Source: Methanolobus sp. WCC4 | Lineage (GTDB): Archaea; Halobacteriota; Methanosarcinia; Methanosarcinales; Methanosarcinaceae | Length of the DNA: 64,000 nt | Direction: 5' to 3' | NCBI RefSeq assembly: GCF_038022665.1 | Contig: NZ_CP150629.1 | Span: 2,338,480 to 2,402,479, forward strand | Shown: positions 55,008 through 63,721 of the stretch, in pieces | Layout of the letters: the number at the start of each line of letters is the position of its first letter | How positions within the stretch are numbered: the first letter of the stretch is position 1 | Notes under the pieces: generated by a model | Database searches by the model: none | What the model saw: only the letters and a program-made list of their open reading frames with translations | What the model was told of the DNA's origin: nothing | Translations under genes and position numbers: made by a program

Positions 55008-55685
55008 TCACTTATCCTTACCAAGGTCTGCAGTCTTCTGTGCTATGATATAGATCTCCTGCCTGTCCGAATCCAGAACATCAATTATCTTTACACCCAT
55101 GGACTCGACCTTAGCAAGTATGGGTTTACTGTTCTTCTCCTTTCCCATCTTGATGACCTGAAGCAGTTTTCCCTGATCCTTCAACAACGGAAGCACCCTC
55201 TCAAGGGCTGCCAGCGAGTCCATTGGTTCAAGGGTCATGTCGCTAAGGATGACATCCACCGGCTCCGGTGCCATCTCCTCAAGAGGTATCTGGAACACAT
55301 CCCCGAACATCACAGATACATTATCCTTTTCCTGAACCACTTTCCCAAGCTCTTCATCAAAATCCCTGCTGAACTCTACACCCTTCACAGACGATGCTAC
55401 CTCGGATGCCATCATCAGAAAACCCCCCGCACTGGAACCCAGATCGAGTACTCGGTCACCCGGAGATATCACACCTGTCGCATCCTGTATCCTCTTGAGT
55501 TTGAAGTATCCCCTGGGCATATCAAGCCCTTCATCCACATCGACCTCAGCTTCAGAACTGATATCCTTTGAGGGCTTTTTGACAACATTGCCATCGACCC
55601 TGACACTTCCGTTGAGTATGGCTGTCTTGGCCCTTCCCCGTGACTTGAAATATTCCATTTCCACAAGGTATGCATCCAGTCTCAT
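55008..55685 (-). CDS. S4-domain RNA methyltransferase (FtsJ/TlyA-like)
   Basis: A 225-residue protein with an N-terminal S4 RNA-binding domain (residues about 1-55, MRLDAYLVEMEYFKSRGRAKTAILNGSVRVDG) and a SAM-dependent methyltransferase domain: VLDLGSSAGGFLMMASE is the SAM motif I (near 80), VDVILSDMTLEP motif IV. The RKxxxxG-type linker and fold resemble TlyA and FtsJ rRNA 2'-O-methyltransferases. An RNA target, probably rRNA, is the family expectation; the catalytic K-D-K-E set cannot be fully confirmed by eye. It precedes DUF2119 on the minus strand by 41 bases. Confidence 0.88.
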   Translation of the reverse strand: MRLDAYLVEMEYFKSRGRAKTAILNGSVRVDGNVVKKPSKDISSEAEVDVDEGLDMPRGYFKLKRIQDATGVISPGDRVLDLGSSAGGFLMMASEVASSVKGVEFSRDFDEELGKVVQEKDNVSVMFGDVFQIPLEEMAPEPVDVILSDMTLEPMDSLAALERVLPLLKDQGKLLQVIKMGKEKNSKPILAKVESMGVKIIDVLDSDRQEIYIIAQKTADLGKDK

Positions 55686-56223
55686 GATTCAGATAATACG
55701 GAACTGTACTATTTATAATGTCAACATATGGAATCTGTAGAATGTTCCATTTGAATGACTCATGTAATTATGCGTATCTCTAATGATTATGGGAAACATT
55801 GTGACTTTTCAATTACCGATATGTAGAAAAAGAGTGAAAACAACAGATATTCTTATGCATCTTTTCGGATTGTGCCGGCTTCGCCGGACCCTCCGGGGTG
55901 ATTTTAGTTATTCACAACTTCCTATTGGTCAAACACATTGTCACCTTGTTCTTGTGTTTCTGATAGCTCAACATAAAATCATTGATAAACAAAGAACGAT
56001 GTGACCATCCGCCGTAGGCGGCGCATTCCTTTGCTGCCATCCTGAAGACTATTGAAATAATGCATTTATTGAAAATTGCTGAGTTCAAAGTTGCAAGTAA
56101 CAGGTTTTCTACAGAGAAAAAATATGGAGAACATCGGGTTTCTACCCCCTGCAATACAACATCGTAACGACAAAAACAGGTTTATACAATGCTCACCGAT
56201 GCTTCCCTCACAATGGTGATCAT
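55686..56223. other. 538-base intergenic region with a transposon-like remnant
   Basis: No intact gene is found. The centre is the second copy of the repeat also seen at 14.6-15.0 kb (55821-56116). Either side are AT-rich promoter-like stretches: one for the S4-methyltransferase on the minus strand (about 55700-55760) and one for the HAD gene (56180-56223, with GGTGATC before TTG 56224). Confidence 0.7.
55821..56116. mobile_element. Transposon-like remnant or MITE bounded by TGTAGAAAA inverted ends
   Basis: The element opens ATGTAGAAAAAGAG (55821-55834) and closes GTTTTCTACAGAG (56104-56116), inverted versions of each other over nine or more bases. Inside are hairpin block B (55861-55914, GTGCCGGCTTCGCCGGACCC) and block A (55988-56096, with CCGCC-GTA-GGCGG). 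Both blocks recur near 14.7-15.0 kb. At 296 bases it is too short to encode a transposase, which suggests a deletion derivative or a MITE. No clear target-site duplication was found. Confidence 0.5.
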
Positions 56224-56886
56224 TTGTTAAAGGCAGTTATATTCGATATGGATGGTGTGCTCGTTGATTCGATGTCATATCATGCGGAGGCGGTCCAGCA
56301 CATCTTCGATGAGATAGGCGTTGAGATGGACAAACAGGACATCTTCGAGAGAGAAGGTGAGAGGACCGTGGATATCGTTGAGTTCCTGCTTGAGAAAGGA
56401 ACAGGTGATGCATCGAAGTACGACATACCGGACATAGTCGAGAGATACATTGCCGAGTTCAATAGAATAGTGGAGCTAAAGGTATTCCATGGGATGCAGG
56501 AATGTCTCTCTGGCCTTAAGGACAGGTTCGACCTTGCGGTGGTATCAGGTTCTGACAGACCCATAGTTCTGGATATTGTGGAGGCGAAGTACCCGGGCAT
56601 ATTCAAAGAACTGGTCACTGCCGATGATGTGCAGCGCGGGAAACCCGAGCCTGACCCTTATCTGAAGGCTGTTGAGATGCTAGGCATATCGAGCCACGAG
56701 GCCATAGTGGTAGAAAACGCACCCATGGGCGTGGAGGCTGCTAAAAAGGCAGGGCTGTGCTGTGTTGCAGTTCCCACATACCTGGATGCGAAAAAGTTCC
56801 ATCAGGCAGATATGGTCTTTGAGGACCACACACGCCTTGTAGAGTTCCTTAACGGACTGGACCCCTCTTATGACTGTTACCGTTAA
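56224..56886 (+). CDS. HAD-family phosphatase (beta-phosphoglucomutase/phosphatase-like)
   Basis: A 220-residue haloacid dehalogenase-type hydrolase. Motif I is FDMDGVLVDS (nucleophile D9, acid/base D11), motif II VVSGSDRP, motif III KPEPDPYLKA with lysine near 140, and motif IV VVENAPMGVEAAK. The helical cap between residues about 17 and 90 makes it a subclass I enzyme such as beta-phosphoglucomutase or phosphoglycolate phosphatase. It starts with TTG 56224, because GGTGATC lies just before it. The substrate cannot be predicted, and no operon partner is seen. Confidence 0.92.
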   Translation: MLKAVIFDMDGVLVDSMSYHAEAVQHIFDEIGVEMDKQDIFEREGERTVDIVEFLLEKGTGDASKYDIPDIVERYIAEFNRIVELKVFHGMQECLSGLKDRFDLAVVSGSDRPIVLDIVEAKYPGIFKELVTADDVQRGKPEPDPYLKAVEMLGISSHEAIVVENAPMGVEAAKKAGLCCVAVPTYLDAKKFHQADMVFEDHTRLVEFLNGLDPSYDCYR

Positions 56887-57252
56887 TGATTATAGTCACA
56901 CTTATTGGTACTGATAATTTAGATATATGATCTGATATCTGCCAGTCAACCTGTACTCAAACAAAATAGTTATAATAATCCGGGTAGATTGAAATTTGTT
57001 TTATTTTATCTTTTTTCATCTGGCATTTTACAGGATCTTTTAAACTTGTATTGTTGATACAACGTTACTCTACATCAATTGCTTTTTTTACAAGAGATAT
57101 CCTGCACGCTGACGAGTGTATAAATGTAACATATACACAATATAGTAATATTTATATAATAGTACTAGGAATAGAATTACCTATGTATTTAAAAAATACA
57201 AAGATTCAGGTTTACAGTTATTAAAAATAGGATGGATTATAGGGGATATAAG
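56887..57252. promoter_or_regulatory. 366-base AT-rich region upstream of the Cache protein
   Basis: No gene is supported here. A TATA-like element ATTTATATAAT at 57150-57160 would place the start of transcription near 57182, giving a leader of about 70 bases. No other element stands out. Confidence 0.55.
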
Positions 57253-59652
57253 ATGAGTGAGGAAATAAATTTCAGTGTTTTTGATCCCTCGATACGTTTT
57301 GAACATCGGGAATTCTATGAGGAGATCGTCACTGAACTGAATGTTCTTGTTCCGGTATGTTTTTATGGAGAAGCCATAGCTGTCGCGGTCAGTGAAAATT
57401 CGGTAGAACGTGATCAGATCACCGAATTAATGAAAAATGTGGAAAGATTCTCAAGACAATTGTTGCAGATCACAAAGAAACTATTTGACCAATATTACGT
57501 CGCCAAGGAAGAACAACATGAATCTATCCTTCATACTACTGCCTACAATAAGATCAACACTCTGGACAGAAATCTTCTTGAACGGACTTGCGATGTGAGA
57601 TGGTGGGCGCTGGAAACAGCATTTGGAGACTGTATTTCTTTTTACGAGAGGACAAAACGAAGATCAGCATCTGTTCTAAGAATTCTGGAGAAAGACCAGG
57701 GTCGATCCCAGACCCGGGAAGTGGAGATATCTGAAGAAAGAGATGATCTTCTTTCAAAGACAATATCAAATACGTCTTATCAGATAGCTGATGACCTTAA
57801 GGACTTCTCAGGATTATTGAAAGATGGGGCATTAAAGGACTTTATCGGAAGATTCAAGCATCTTTGCCAGGACTTTAAGGGCATGGATGATGACCAAAAG
57901 GTTCTGGATGGCTTTCTGCAGGACCTTGTGGACCTGGAATCCAGGATATCTTTTGCCTGCTACAGGCTGGAAGACATTAAGAGTTCCTACACACTTTACA
58001 GAGATCTGGTAATTACTGATCCTGAAGGATATATCCTCGCAAATTCAGACAGCCTGCGGAGATCGGAAGTTTTAGGCCTGAGAGTGAACGATGAAGATTG
58101 GTTCATCAGGGCTTTAAGAACCCAGAATGGAACAGAATATATTGCTCAGGATATCTGTCCATCCAGAATAGAAGAGCAGCTATCTCTGGTATATTCGACC
58201 GCCGTCCGTGAAAATAGTGATGAGAATGGCAATGTGATCGGGGCCATGGGCATCTTTTTTGATTTTCAGGGAGAGGCCAGGATAATCCTGGATGAATATA
58301 TGCCTTTGACACAGACAGGGACCATACAGGATGGATGTTATTCGATGTTTACCAGTAACGATGCAAAAATCATTGCATCGACAGATGAAGATATACTTGA
58401 GGTCGGTAAAAAAGCGCATGTTCCAAGAAATAACCGCTCCTTAAATGACGGCGAACAGATCAATACCTATATGGCTTTTGAAGGAGTGGATTCTGCCATC
58501 TTTTCTTCCAGAACGGACGGTTATCTGGACTATCGCGGGCTTGGGTGGAGTTCCCATATCATTCTTCCAAAATCACATATCTTTGCGAACACGGTTCAGG
58601 CTGATGGATACAACATCGGATCAAATGAATTGATGAATTCCAACATCAATCCGGATATCAACAAACAGACCTACGCAAAAATACAGAATGACAAAAATGA
58701 AATTCAACTTATATCGCTCAACGGGACCATATACGCCTCTAAAATGGGAGAACGCGGTGATCAGCTGGGACCTATTTTCAATCAGATCACCCGATCCAGT
58801 AATTTCATTACGTCTAAAATGGAAGAATTGTTACAGGAGATGGCAGCCGTTGAACTGCAGCTGAATTTAAAGACACTGGAAAACTTTGCTAAACAGGCGA
58901 TCGATCTTATAGACAGGAATCTCTTTGAAAGATCGGCTGATGTTCGCTGGTGGTCAACTGATGAATATTTCTGGAAAGCACTTTCAGATCCATCTGAAAA
59001 GGAATTCATGAGAGCCAGTGACAGGCTAAAAGTGATCAACGGCAGTTATACCATGTACAGGAACCTGGTTCTAACAGATTCGGAAGGAATTATAAGGGCA
59101 TGTTCAAATACGGAGTTGATGAGTGAACTTGGCGGACTTGATGTATCTGATAATATCTGGTTCCAGGAGGGAGCCCGTACTTCACGATCAAGTCAATATG
59201 CCGTTCAGGACGTCATGGGTTCTTCTCTGGAAAAAGATAAGGAAAGGTCTCTTATCTATGCCGGCGGTGTTCGCAGAAATGGCAAAAGGGACGGTGAAGC
59301 CATTGGTGTACTGGGCATCCTGTTCGATTGGGACACTGAAGCGAGAACGATACTGGAAACATGTCTTCCCAAAGACAGAGATGGAGAGGTTATCCCCGGC
59401 AGTGTTGCTGTGTATGTTAACAGGGATCTCGAAGTGATCGAGACAACAGGAGGAGAGGAACTTTCTATAGGTTCTGTTCTTTCCCTTCCTGATGAGGTCT
59501 CTGTCCTGCAGCCAGGAGAGAAGATATCCGGCCTGTTCGAGTTCAATGATCAAAAATATGTCTACGGTGCATGCAGGACAAAGGGATACCGGGAATATCC
59601 GGGATTGAACTGGATCGCCTGCGTCCTCCGACCTATCTCTACGAACACCTGA
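57253..59652 (+). CDS. Soluble tandem-duplicated Cache-domain protein
   Basis: A 799-residue protein built from two similar halves. The first half (about 100-430) carries RNLLERTCDVRWW, SSYTLYRDLVITDPEGY, DWFIRALRTQNGTEYIAQD and VIGAMGIFFDF; the second (about 550-799) carries RNLFERSADVRWW, GSYTMYRNLVLTDSEGI, WFQEGARTSRSSQYAVQD and AIGVLGILFDW. These are PAS-like Cache sensor elements. A helical segment of about 100 residues precedes each half. There is no signal peptide, membrane helix, kinase, methyl-accepting or CheW domain. I start at ATG 57253 with AGGGGAT six bases upstream. Its ligand and partners are unknown. Confidence 0.8.
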   Translation: MSEEINFSVFDPSIRFEHREFYEEIVTELNVLVPVCFYGEAIAVAVSENSVERDQITELMKNVERFSRQLLQITKKLFDQYYVAKEEQHESILHTTAYNKINTLDRNLLERTCDVRWWALETAFGDCISFYERTKRRSASVLRILEKDQGRSQTREVEISEERDDLLSKTISNTSYQIADDLKDFSGLLKDGALKDFIGRFKHLCQDFKGMDDDQKVLDGFLQDLVDLESRISFACYRLEDIKSSYTLYRDLVITDPEGYILANSDSLRRSEVLGLRVNDEDWFIRALRTQNGTEYIAQDICPSRIEEQLSLVYSTAVRENSDENGNVIGAMGIFFDFQGEARIILDEYMPLTQTGTIQDGCYSMFTSNDAKIIASTDEDILEVGKKAHVPRNNRSLNDGEQINTYMAFEGVDSAIFSSRTDGYLDYRGLGWSSHIILPKSHIFANTVQADGYNIGSNELMNSNINPDINKQTYAKIQNDKNEIQLISLNGTIYASKMGERGDQLGPIFNQITRSSNFITSKMEELLQEMAAVELQLNLKTLENFAKQAIDLIDRNLFERSADVRWWSTDEYFWKALSDPSEKEFMRASDRLKVINGSYTMYRNLVLTDSEGIIRACSNTELMSELGGLDVSDNIWFQEGARTSRSSQYAVQDVMGSSLEKDKERSLIYAGGVRRNGKRDGEAIGVLGILFDWDTEARTILETCLPKDRDGEVIPGSVAVYVNRDLEVIETTGGEELSIGSVLSLPDEVSVLQPGEKISGLFEFNDQKYVYGACRTKGYREYPGLNWIACVLRPISTNT

Positions 59653-59665
59653 AGATAAGAAATAA

Positions 59666-59713
59666 GAGCAGTAGGGCAGACTTTGAAATGACTCTTCTCA
59701 AATTGCCCTGCTC
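59666..59713 (+). terminator. Likely terminator hairpin after the Cache gene
   Basis: GAGCAGTAGGGCA (59666-59678) pairs with TGCCCTGCTC (59704-59713) with a small bulge and a 25-base loop. It lies between convergent genes. It lacks a long T run, so termination is only probable. Confidence 0.4.
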
Positions 59714-59796
59714 AGGCTTGATCACCAAGCAAGAAAAAAGAAAGGGAATCTAACCTGATGATCAAAAGCCACTGTACCTCTTGAATATCCCTATGA

Positions 59797-60900
59797 TCAT
59801 ACCTTTGCGGAATTACCAAAATCGTAATTACATTTTATTCCGCTCTCATCGGAACACAAATTGCATGAAACACATTTTGCGACCTCTGTCTCGCCTTTCC
59901 TTATCTTTGCCACAAGATCAGGTTCACAGATGAGAGGGCGGCACAGGGACACCATATCGGCATATCCTTCATCGACCATCTGTTCCATTACAGCTCTCGA
60001 TCGTAGACCACCCACTACCATCACAGGTACGTCCACTGCTTCCTTTATCATTTTAGAATAATCCCTGTAATATGCCTCTGAATCAGCATCATTGATCTTT
60101 GTCCTGAACATCTGCTGTCCTGCCTCGACGATACCGCCGCTGACCTCTATGGCACATACACCATTTGCAGCAAGGATCTTTGCTATCTCTACACATTCAG
60201 GAGCATCAAGAGTGTTCTTCGTTCCTTCCGGGAAACCATCGGTAGCATTGAGCTTGACAAGTATCGGGAACTCATCGCCGATCATCTCATGTATCCTGTC
60301 AAGGATGTCAAGGATTATCTGTGTCCTTTTCTCTGTGGAACCACCCCATCTGTCCCTACGCCTGTTGGTATATGGGGAGATGAAATTGCTGAGCAGGAAA
60401 CCGTGAGCTACGTGAAGCTGTACACCATCAAAACCTGCTTCCTTTGCTCTCCTTGCAGCATTGGCAAAATCCTCTATGGTCTGAAGCACTTCCTCCTCTG
60501 TCATCTCCTCAGGAGTTACACCGTTCCTCTTGTTGGTCACAGCGGAAGGTGCAAGGATAACAGGATTCTCAGCGGTCATCATTGTCTGCCTGCCGCCGTG
60601 AACGATCTGCACTACGATCTTACTTCCATGTTCATGGACCCTTGAGACTATCTTCCTGTAAGGCTCGATGAACCTGTCATCATAGATTCCCTGCTGGAGA
60701 TCGTCACTTTTCCCATTGGGATTGACGTACGCATATCCGGTGATGATAAGCCCTACCTCACCACGTGCAAGCTCTTCGTACATATCACCGATCCTGTCGG
60801 TTGGCGTGCCATCGGGCTCTGCCATCCACTCATGGGTCGCAGAACGTACAAAACGATTTGGGACTTCCATATTTCCCAGCATAATAGGTTCGAACAACAT
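59797..60900 (-). CDS. Old Yellow Enzyme-type NADH:flavin oxidoreductase with C-terminal Cys cluster
   Basis: A 367-residue FMN-dependent ene-reductase-like protein. The TIM barrel begins MLFEPIMLGNMEVPNRFVRSATHEWMAE; VVQIVHGGRQT, GVQLHVAHGFLLSNFISPYTNRR and VVGGLRSRAVMEQM are FMN and substrate segments, and DMVSLCRPLICEPD is the phosphate region. It ends with CVSCNLCSDESGIKC, a 4Fe-4S-type cysteine set as in 2,4-dienoyl-CoA reductase and BaiC relatives, but the extra flavin/NAD domain of those enzymes is missing. Electrons would therefore come from ferredoxin or a partner. It lies 42 bases after ccmC on the same strand. Confidence 0.88.
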   Translation of the reverse strand: MLFEPIMLGNMEVPNRFVRSATHEWMAEPDGTPTDRIGDMYEELARGEVGLIITGYAYVNPNGKSDDLQQGIYDDRFIEPYRKIVSRVHEHGSKIVVQIVHGGRQTMMTAENPVILAPSAVTNKRNGVTPEEMTEEEVLQTIEDFANAARRAKEAGFDGVQLHVAHGFLLSNFISPYTNRRRDRWGGSTEKRTQIILDILDRIHEMIGDEFPILVKLNATDGFPEGTKNTLDAPECVEIAKILAANGVCAIEVSGGIVEAGQQMFRTKINDADSEAYYRDYSKMIKEAVDVPVMVVGGLRSRAVMEQMVDEGYADMVSLCRPLICEPDLVAKIRKGETEVAKCVSCNLCSDESGIKCNYDFGNSAKV

Positions 60901-60942
60901 GCAGGAGTATTGAGAGCAGGAACTTATATGCTTTTTCTTAGC

Positions 60943-61653
60943 TCATGATCGCTGATACTGCATTTCTTCAAGCTCTTCCTTAAGAGCTTCATTGTTTATC
61001 CTGTAGACCAGCATTGAAACAAAGAGTAATACAAAGGCCAGCATGTTCACCATGAGAGTAAGTTGAAGTGATGTACCGTCAAGTCCCCCACCGCTGCTCC
61101 CGTATGAAGAGCCACCGAACATAAGCGGGTGGGCTGAGCGCCACAACCTGATAGACAAGAAACTGAGCGGGACCGAGAGAAAACCAATGATACCAAAGAC
61201 AGCCGCAAGACGTGCTCTCTTCTCAGGTTCCTCTAAAGCCTGACGCAGCATCAGGTAGGCAAGATAAACGAGGAAGAGTGCAAGTGAGGTTGTAAGTCTG
61301 GGTTCCCATATCCAGTACCATCCCCATGTTGCTTTGGCCCATATGGAACCTGTGACAAGTACAAGGAATGCGAATACCACACCGACCTCGGCGGCAGAAT
61401 GAGCAACGATGTCCCATTTACTGCTATTTCCCTTAAGCTGCATGATGCTTGCAATAAAAACAACGGTGAACGCCACGTATGAGACAATTGCGATCGGCAG
61501 ATGGAAATAGAATATCTTAAAACTGCTGTCAAGTATCTCACCGGCATTGCCTTTCATCTGGGGTACATAGAAAAAGACCATCCAGATAGCAATTAGCATA
61601 GCAGGGAGCGTTATGGCTGCGAGTATTCTTTCTTTTTTCCTGTCGATGAGCAT
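60943..61653 (-). CDS. ccmC: Cytochrome c biogenesis heme-handling protein CcmC
   Basis: A 236-residue membrane protein with six hydrophobic segments. The tryptophan-rich heme-handling motif is WGWYWIWEPRLTTS (near residue 110), with the periplasmic histidines expected of CcmC in FYFHLPIAI and RSAHPLMFGG. CcmC delivers heme to CcmE in system I cytochrome c maturation. Cytochrome c-containing methanogens such as Methanosarcina and Methanolobus carry ccm genes. No other ccm gene lies in this window, so the rest are presumably elsewhere. It lies 42 bases upstream of the Old Yellow Enzyme-type gene. Confidence 0.9.
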   Translation of the reverse strand: MLIDRKKERILAAITLPAMLIAIWMVFFYVPQMKGNAGEILDSSFKIFYFHLPIAIVSYVAFTVVFIASIMQLKGNSSKWDIVAHSAAEVGVVFAFLVLVTGSIWAKATWGWYWIWEPRLTTSLALFLVYLAYLMLRQALEEPEKRARLAAVFGIIGFLSVPLSFLSIRLWRSAHPLMFGGSSYGSSGGGLDGTSLQLTLMVNMLAFVLLFVSMLVYRINNEALKEELEEMQYQRS

Positions 61654-61955
61654 ACTTGTTCCTCTGCTAATTGAGATTCCTTGTTTAAATGCTTTTCATA
61701 CGCTTTAAACGATTGTTTTAGGGAGGTGAAGAGGGAGATTAATACCTAAAAATAATATTGGTGCATTTTAGTGTTACTAACAAAAACAAAAGTATTAAAT
61801 ATAAAGATAAATTATCACAAATCGTTTACTAGATAGAAATATCATTAATACTTGTAATACGACATTTCTCTGATTTTTGATTATCAATCAAAAAATAAGC
61901 ATGAGATGTGATGAACACAGGTTGGAGCTAGAAAATATACACAGGAGCATTTGTG
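61654..61955. promoter_or_regulatory. 302-base promoter region between ccmC and the ABC transporter operon
   Basis: This AT-rich region holds A+T stretches usable as TATA elements (AGTATTAAATATAAAG near 61790-61805) and a perfect palindrome at 61874-61894, 62 bases before the transporter ATG. No gene is supported. Confidence 0.55.
61874..61894. repeat. Perfect palindrome upstream of the ABC transporter
   Basis: TTTTTGATT (61874-61882) and AATCAAAAA (61886-61894) form perfect nine-base arms around ATC. Its position fits an operator in a metal- or nutrient-regulated promoter. It does not resemble the bacterial NikR consensus closely. Confidence 0.5.
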
Positions 61956-63578
61956 ATGAAAAGATCATTAAGCATTTTACTGGCAGGAATGCTATTACTA
62001 GGAGTAGTTGCAATTTCCGGATGCACAGACACTAAAATGGAGATAGCAGGTACTGAAGGAACAACAACAGATGATGAGTTGATCGCAGCAGTTGGGACAC
62101 ATGGCGGAGAACCTGAATCAGGTTTTAATCCGGTCACAGGATGGGGTTACAATCATGAACCGTTGATCCAGAGCACTCTTTTTAAGAAAGATAGTAATGG
62201 AGCTCTTATCAACGATCTTGCAACGGATCACTCCGTTAGTGAAGATGGATATACATGGACCGTCACAATAAGGGATGATGTAACATTCCACGACGGGGAA
62301 GTACTTACAGCTGAAGATGTAGCATTCACATTCAATACCGCATCAGAAGCCGGCGGAAGTGTGGACCTTTCCATGCTTGAAAAAGCTACAGCTACAGATG
62401 ATAATACTATTGAATTCAAACTAAGTGACGATCAGGCCACATTTATCAACAAACTTGCAGTGATTGGAATTGTCCCTGAACATGCATACGATGAGAACTA
62501 TGGTCAGAACCCGATCGGTTCCGGTCCTTACGAATTTGTACAGTGGGATAAAGGACAGCAGGTAATTCTGGAAGCAAATCAGGACTACTATGGAGATGAA
62601 CCTTACTTCAAGAAACTCACCATTGTATTCATGGAAGCAGACACTGCTTTTGCAGCTGCGAAATCCGGTCAGATCGACCTGGCTGAAATTCCAGCATCCT
62701 ATGCAGGTCAGGAAGTCGAGGGAATGAAGATAGTGGCTCTTGAGTCTATTGACGCCCGCGGGATCAGCTTCCCGACACAGCCAGAAACAGGTGAAACATC
62801 CGAGGATGGATACACAATTGGAAATGATGTAACATCTGACGTTGCCATCAGAAAAGCACTGAACATCGGAATTGACAGGCAGACCCTGGTGGATGGTGCA
62901 CTTAACGGACAGGGTGAAGAGGAATTCACAGGTGTTGACAAATTACCATGGGGAAATAAAGAAGCCATTATTGAAGACGGAAATGTTGAAGAAGCTAAGA
63001 AGATCCTAAGCAATGCCGGATGGGAAGATACCGATGGTGATGGCATTGTAGAAAAGGACGGTGTCAAGGCTGAATTTACTCTTCTATACGCTGCCAGCGC
63101 ACAGGAAAGACAGGCACTGGCTGTTGCTGTTTCAGAGGAAGCAAAAGAACTGGGGATCAATATAATCCCTGAGGGTGCAAGCTGGGATAAGATCGATACA
63201 CTTGCTCTTTCAACTCCAGTCGTATTCGGTTACGGTTCACTTGACCCGACCGACCTATACTTAAAATACTACAGTGAGAGCTACGATCCTTCAAGCTACA
63301 ACAACATAATAATGTATAGCAACCCGACCGTAGATTCCTATTTAAGAACTGCAATTACCAGTTCAGACCAGAGTATTGCAAATGAGAACTGGCAGATGGC
63401 AGCATGGGATGGAGAAACAGGATTCTCTCCAAAAGGAGATGCTACCTGGATGTGGATGGCAACACTCGATTACCTCTATATCATGGACGAGGACCTTGAC
63501 ATAGGAACTCCAAAGATACAGCCACACGGTGCTGATATTTTCGGAAATATCCTGGAATGGGAACGCACAGAAAACTAA
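61956..63578 (+). CDS. Nickel/peptide-type ABC transporter substrate-binding lipoprotein
   Basis: A 540-residue SBP of family 5 (OppA/NikA). The signal peptide MKRSLSILLAGMLLLGVVAI ends at a lipobox (AISGC), anchoring the protein in the membrane. The mature protein has the family signature FHDGEVLTAEDVAFTFN, GPYEFVQWDKGQQVILEANQDYY and AIRKALNIGIDRQTLVDGAL. Methanogen homologues are thought to take up nickel or a nickel chelate, needed for CODH/ACS and methyl-CoM reductase, but peptide uptake cannot be excluded. ATG 61956 is the chosen start; an upstream GTG at 61953 is equivalent. It is followed by a permease gene. Confidence 0.88.
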   Translation: MKRSLSILLAGMLLLGVVAISGCTDTKMEIAGTEGTTTDDELIAAVGTHGGEPESGFNPVTGWGYNHEPLIQSTLFKKDSNGALINDLATDHSVSEDGYTWTVTIRDDVTFHDGEVLTAEDVAFTFNTASEAGGSVDLSMLEKATATDDNTIEFKLSDDQATFINKLAVIGIVPEHAYDENYGQNPIGSGPYEFVQWDKGQQVILEANQDYYGDEPYFKKLTIVFMEADTAFAAAKSGQIDLAEIPASYAGQEVEGMKIVALESIDARGISFPTQPETGETSEDGYTIGNDVTSDVAIRKALNIGIDRQTLVDGALNGQGEEEFTGVDKLPWGNKEAIIEDGNVEEAKKILSNAGWEDTDGDGIVEKDGVKAEFTLLYAASAQERQALAVAVSEEAKELGINIIPEGASWDKIDTLALSTPVVFGYGSLDPTDLYLKYYSESYDPSSYNNIIMYSNPTVDSYLRTAITSSDQSIANENWQMAAWDGETGFSPKGDATWMWMATLDYLYIMDEDLDIGTPKIQPHGADIFGNILEWERTEN

Positions 63579-63594
63579 ATTTGAGGTTTCATGA

Positions 63595-63619
63595 AACTGA
63601 GGGGAACTTACCCTCAGTT
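63595..63619 (+). terminator. Stem-loop between binding-protein and permease genes
   Basis: AACTGAGGG (63595-63603) and CCCTCAGTT (63611-63619) form a perfect nine-base stem with a seven-base loop, 17 bases after the binding-protein stop. In binding-protein operons such hairpins stabilise the upstream message and reduce read-through to the permease. No long T run follows, so partial termination is likely. Confidence 0.55.
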
Positions 63620-63721
63620 CAACCTATTTTAACCATTTAATTGGTTTTTCAAAGGATCTAAAATCACAAAAGATCACAAGAAACCATAAAATTGCTGGAA
63701 TGGATAATGGAGGTTAAAATT

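Noticed and set aside
55912-56154. 80-codon minus-strand frame across the 56-kb repeat
   Set aside because: The matching part of the 14.7-kb copy keeps only about 35 codons open and has no start. It may be a transposase relic, but I cannot support it as a gene.
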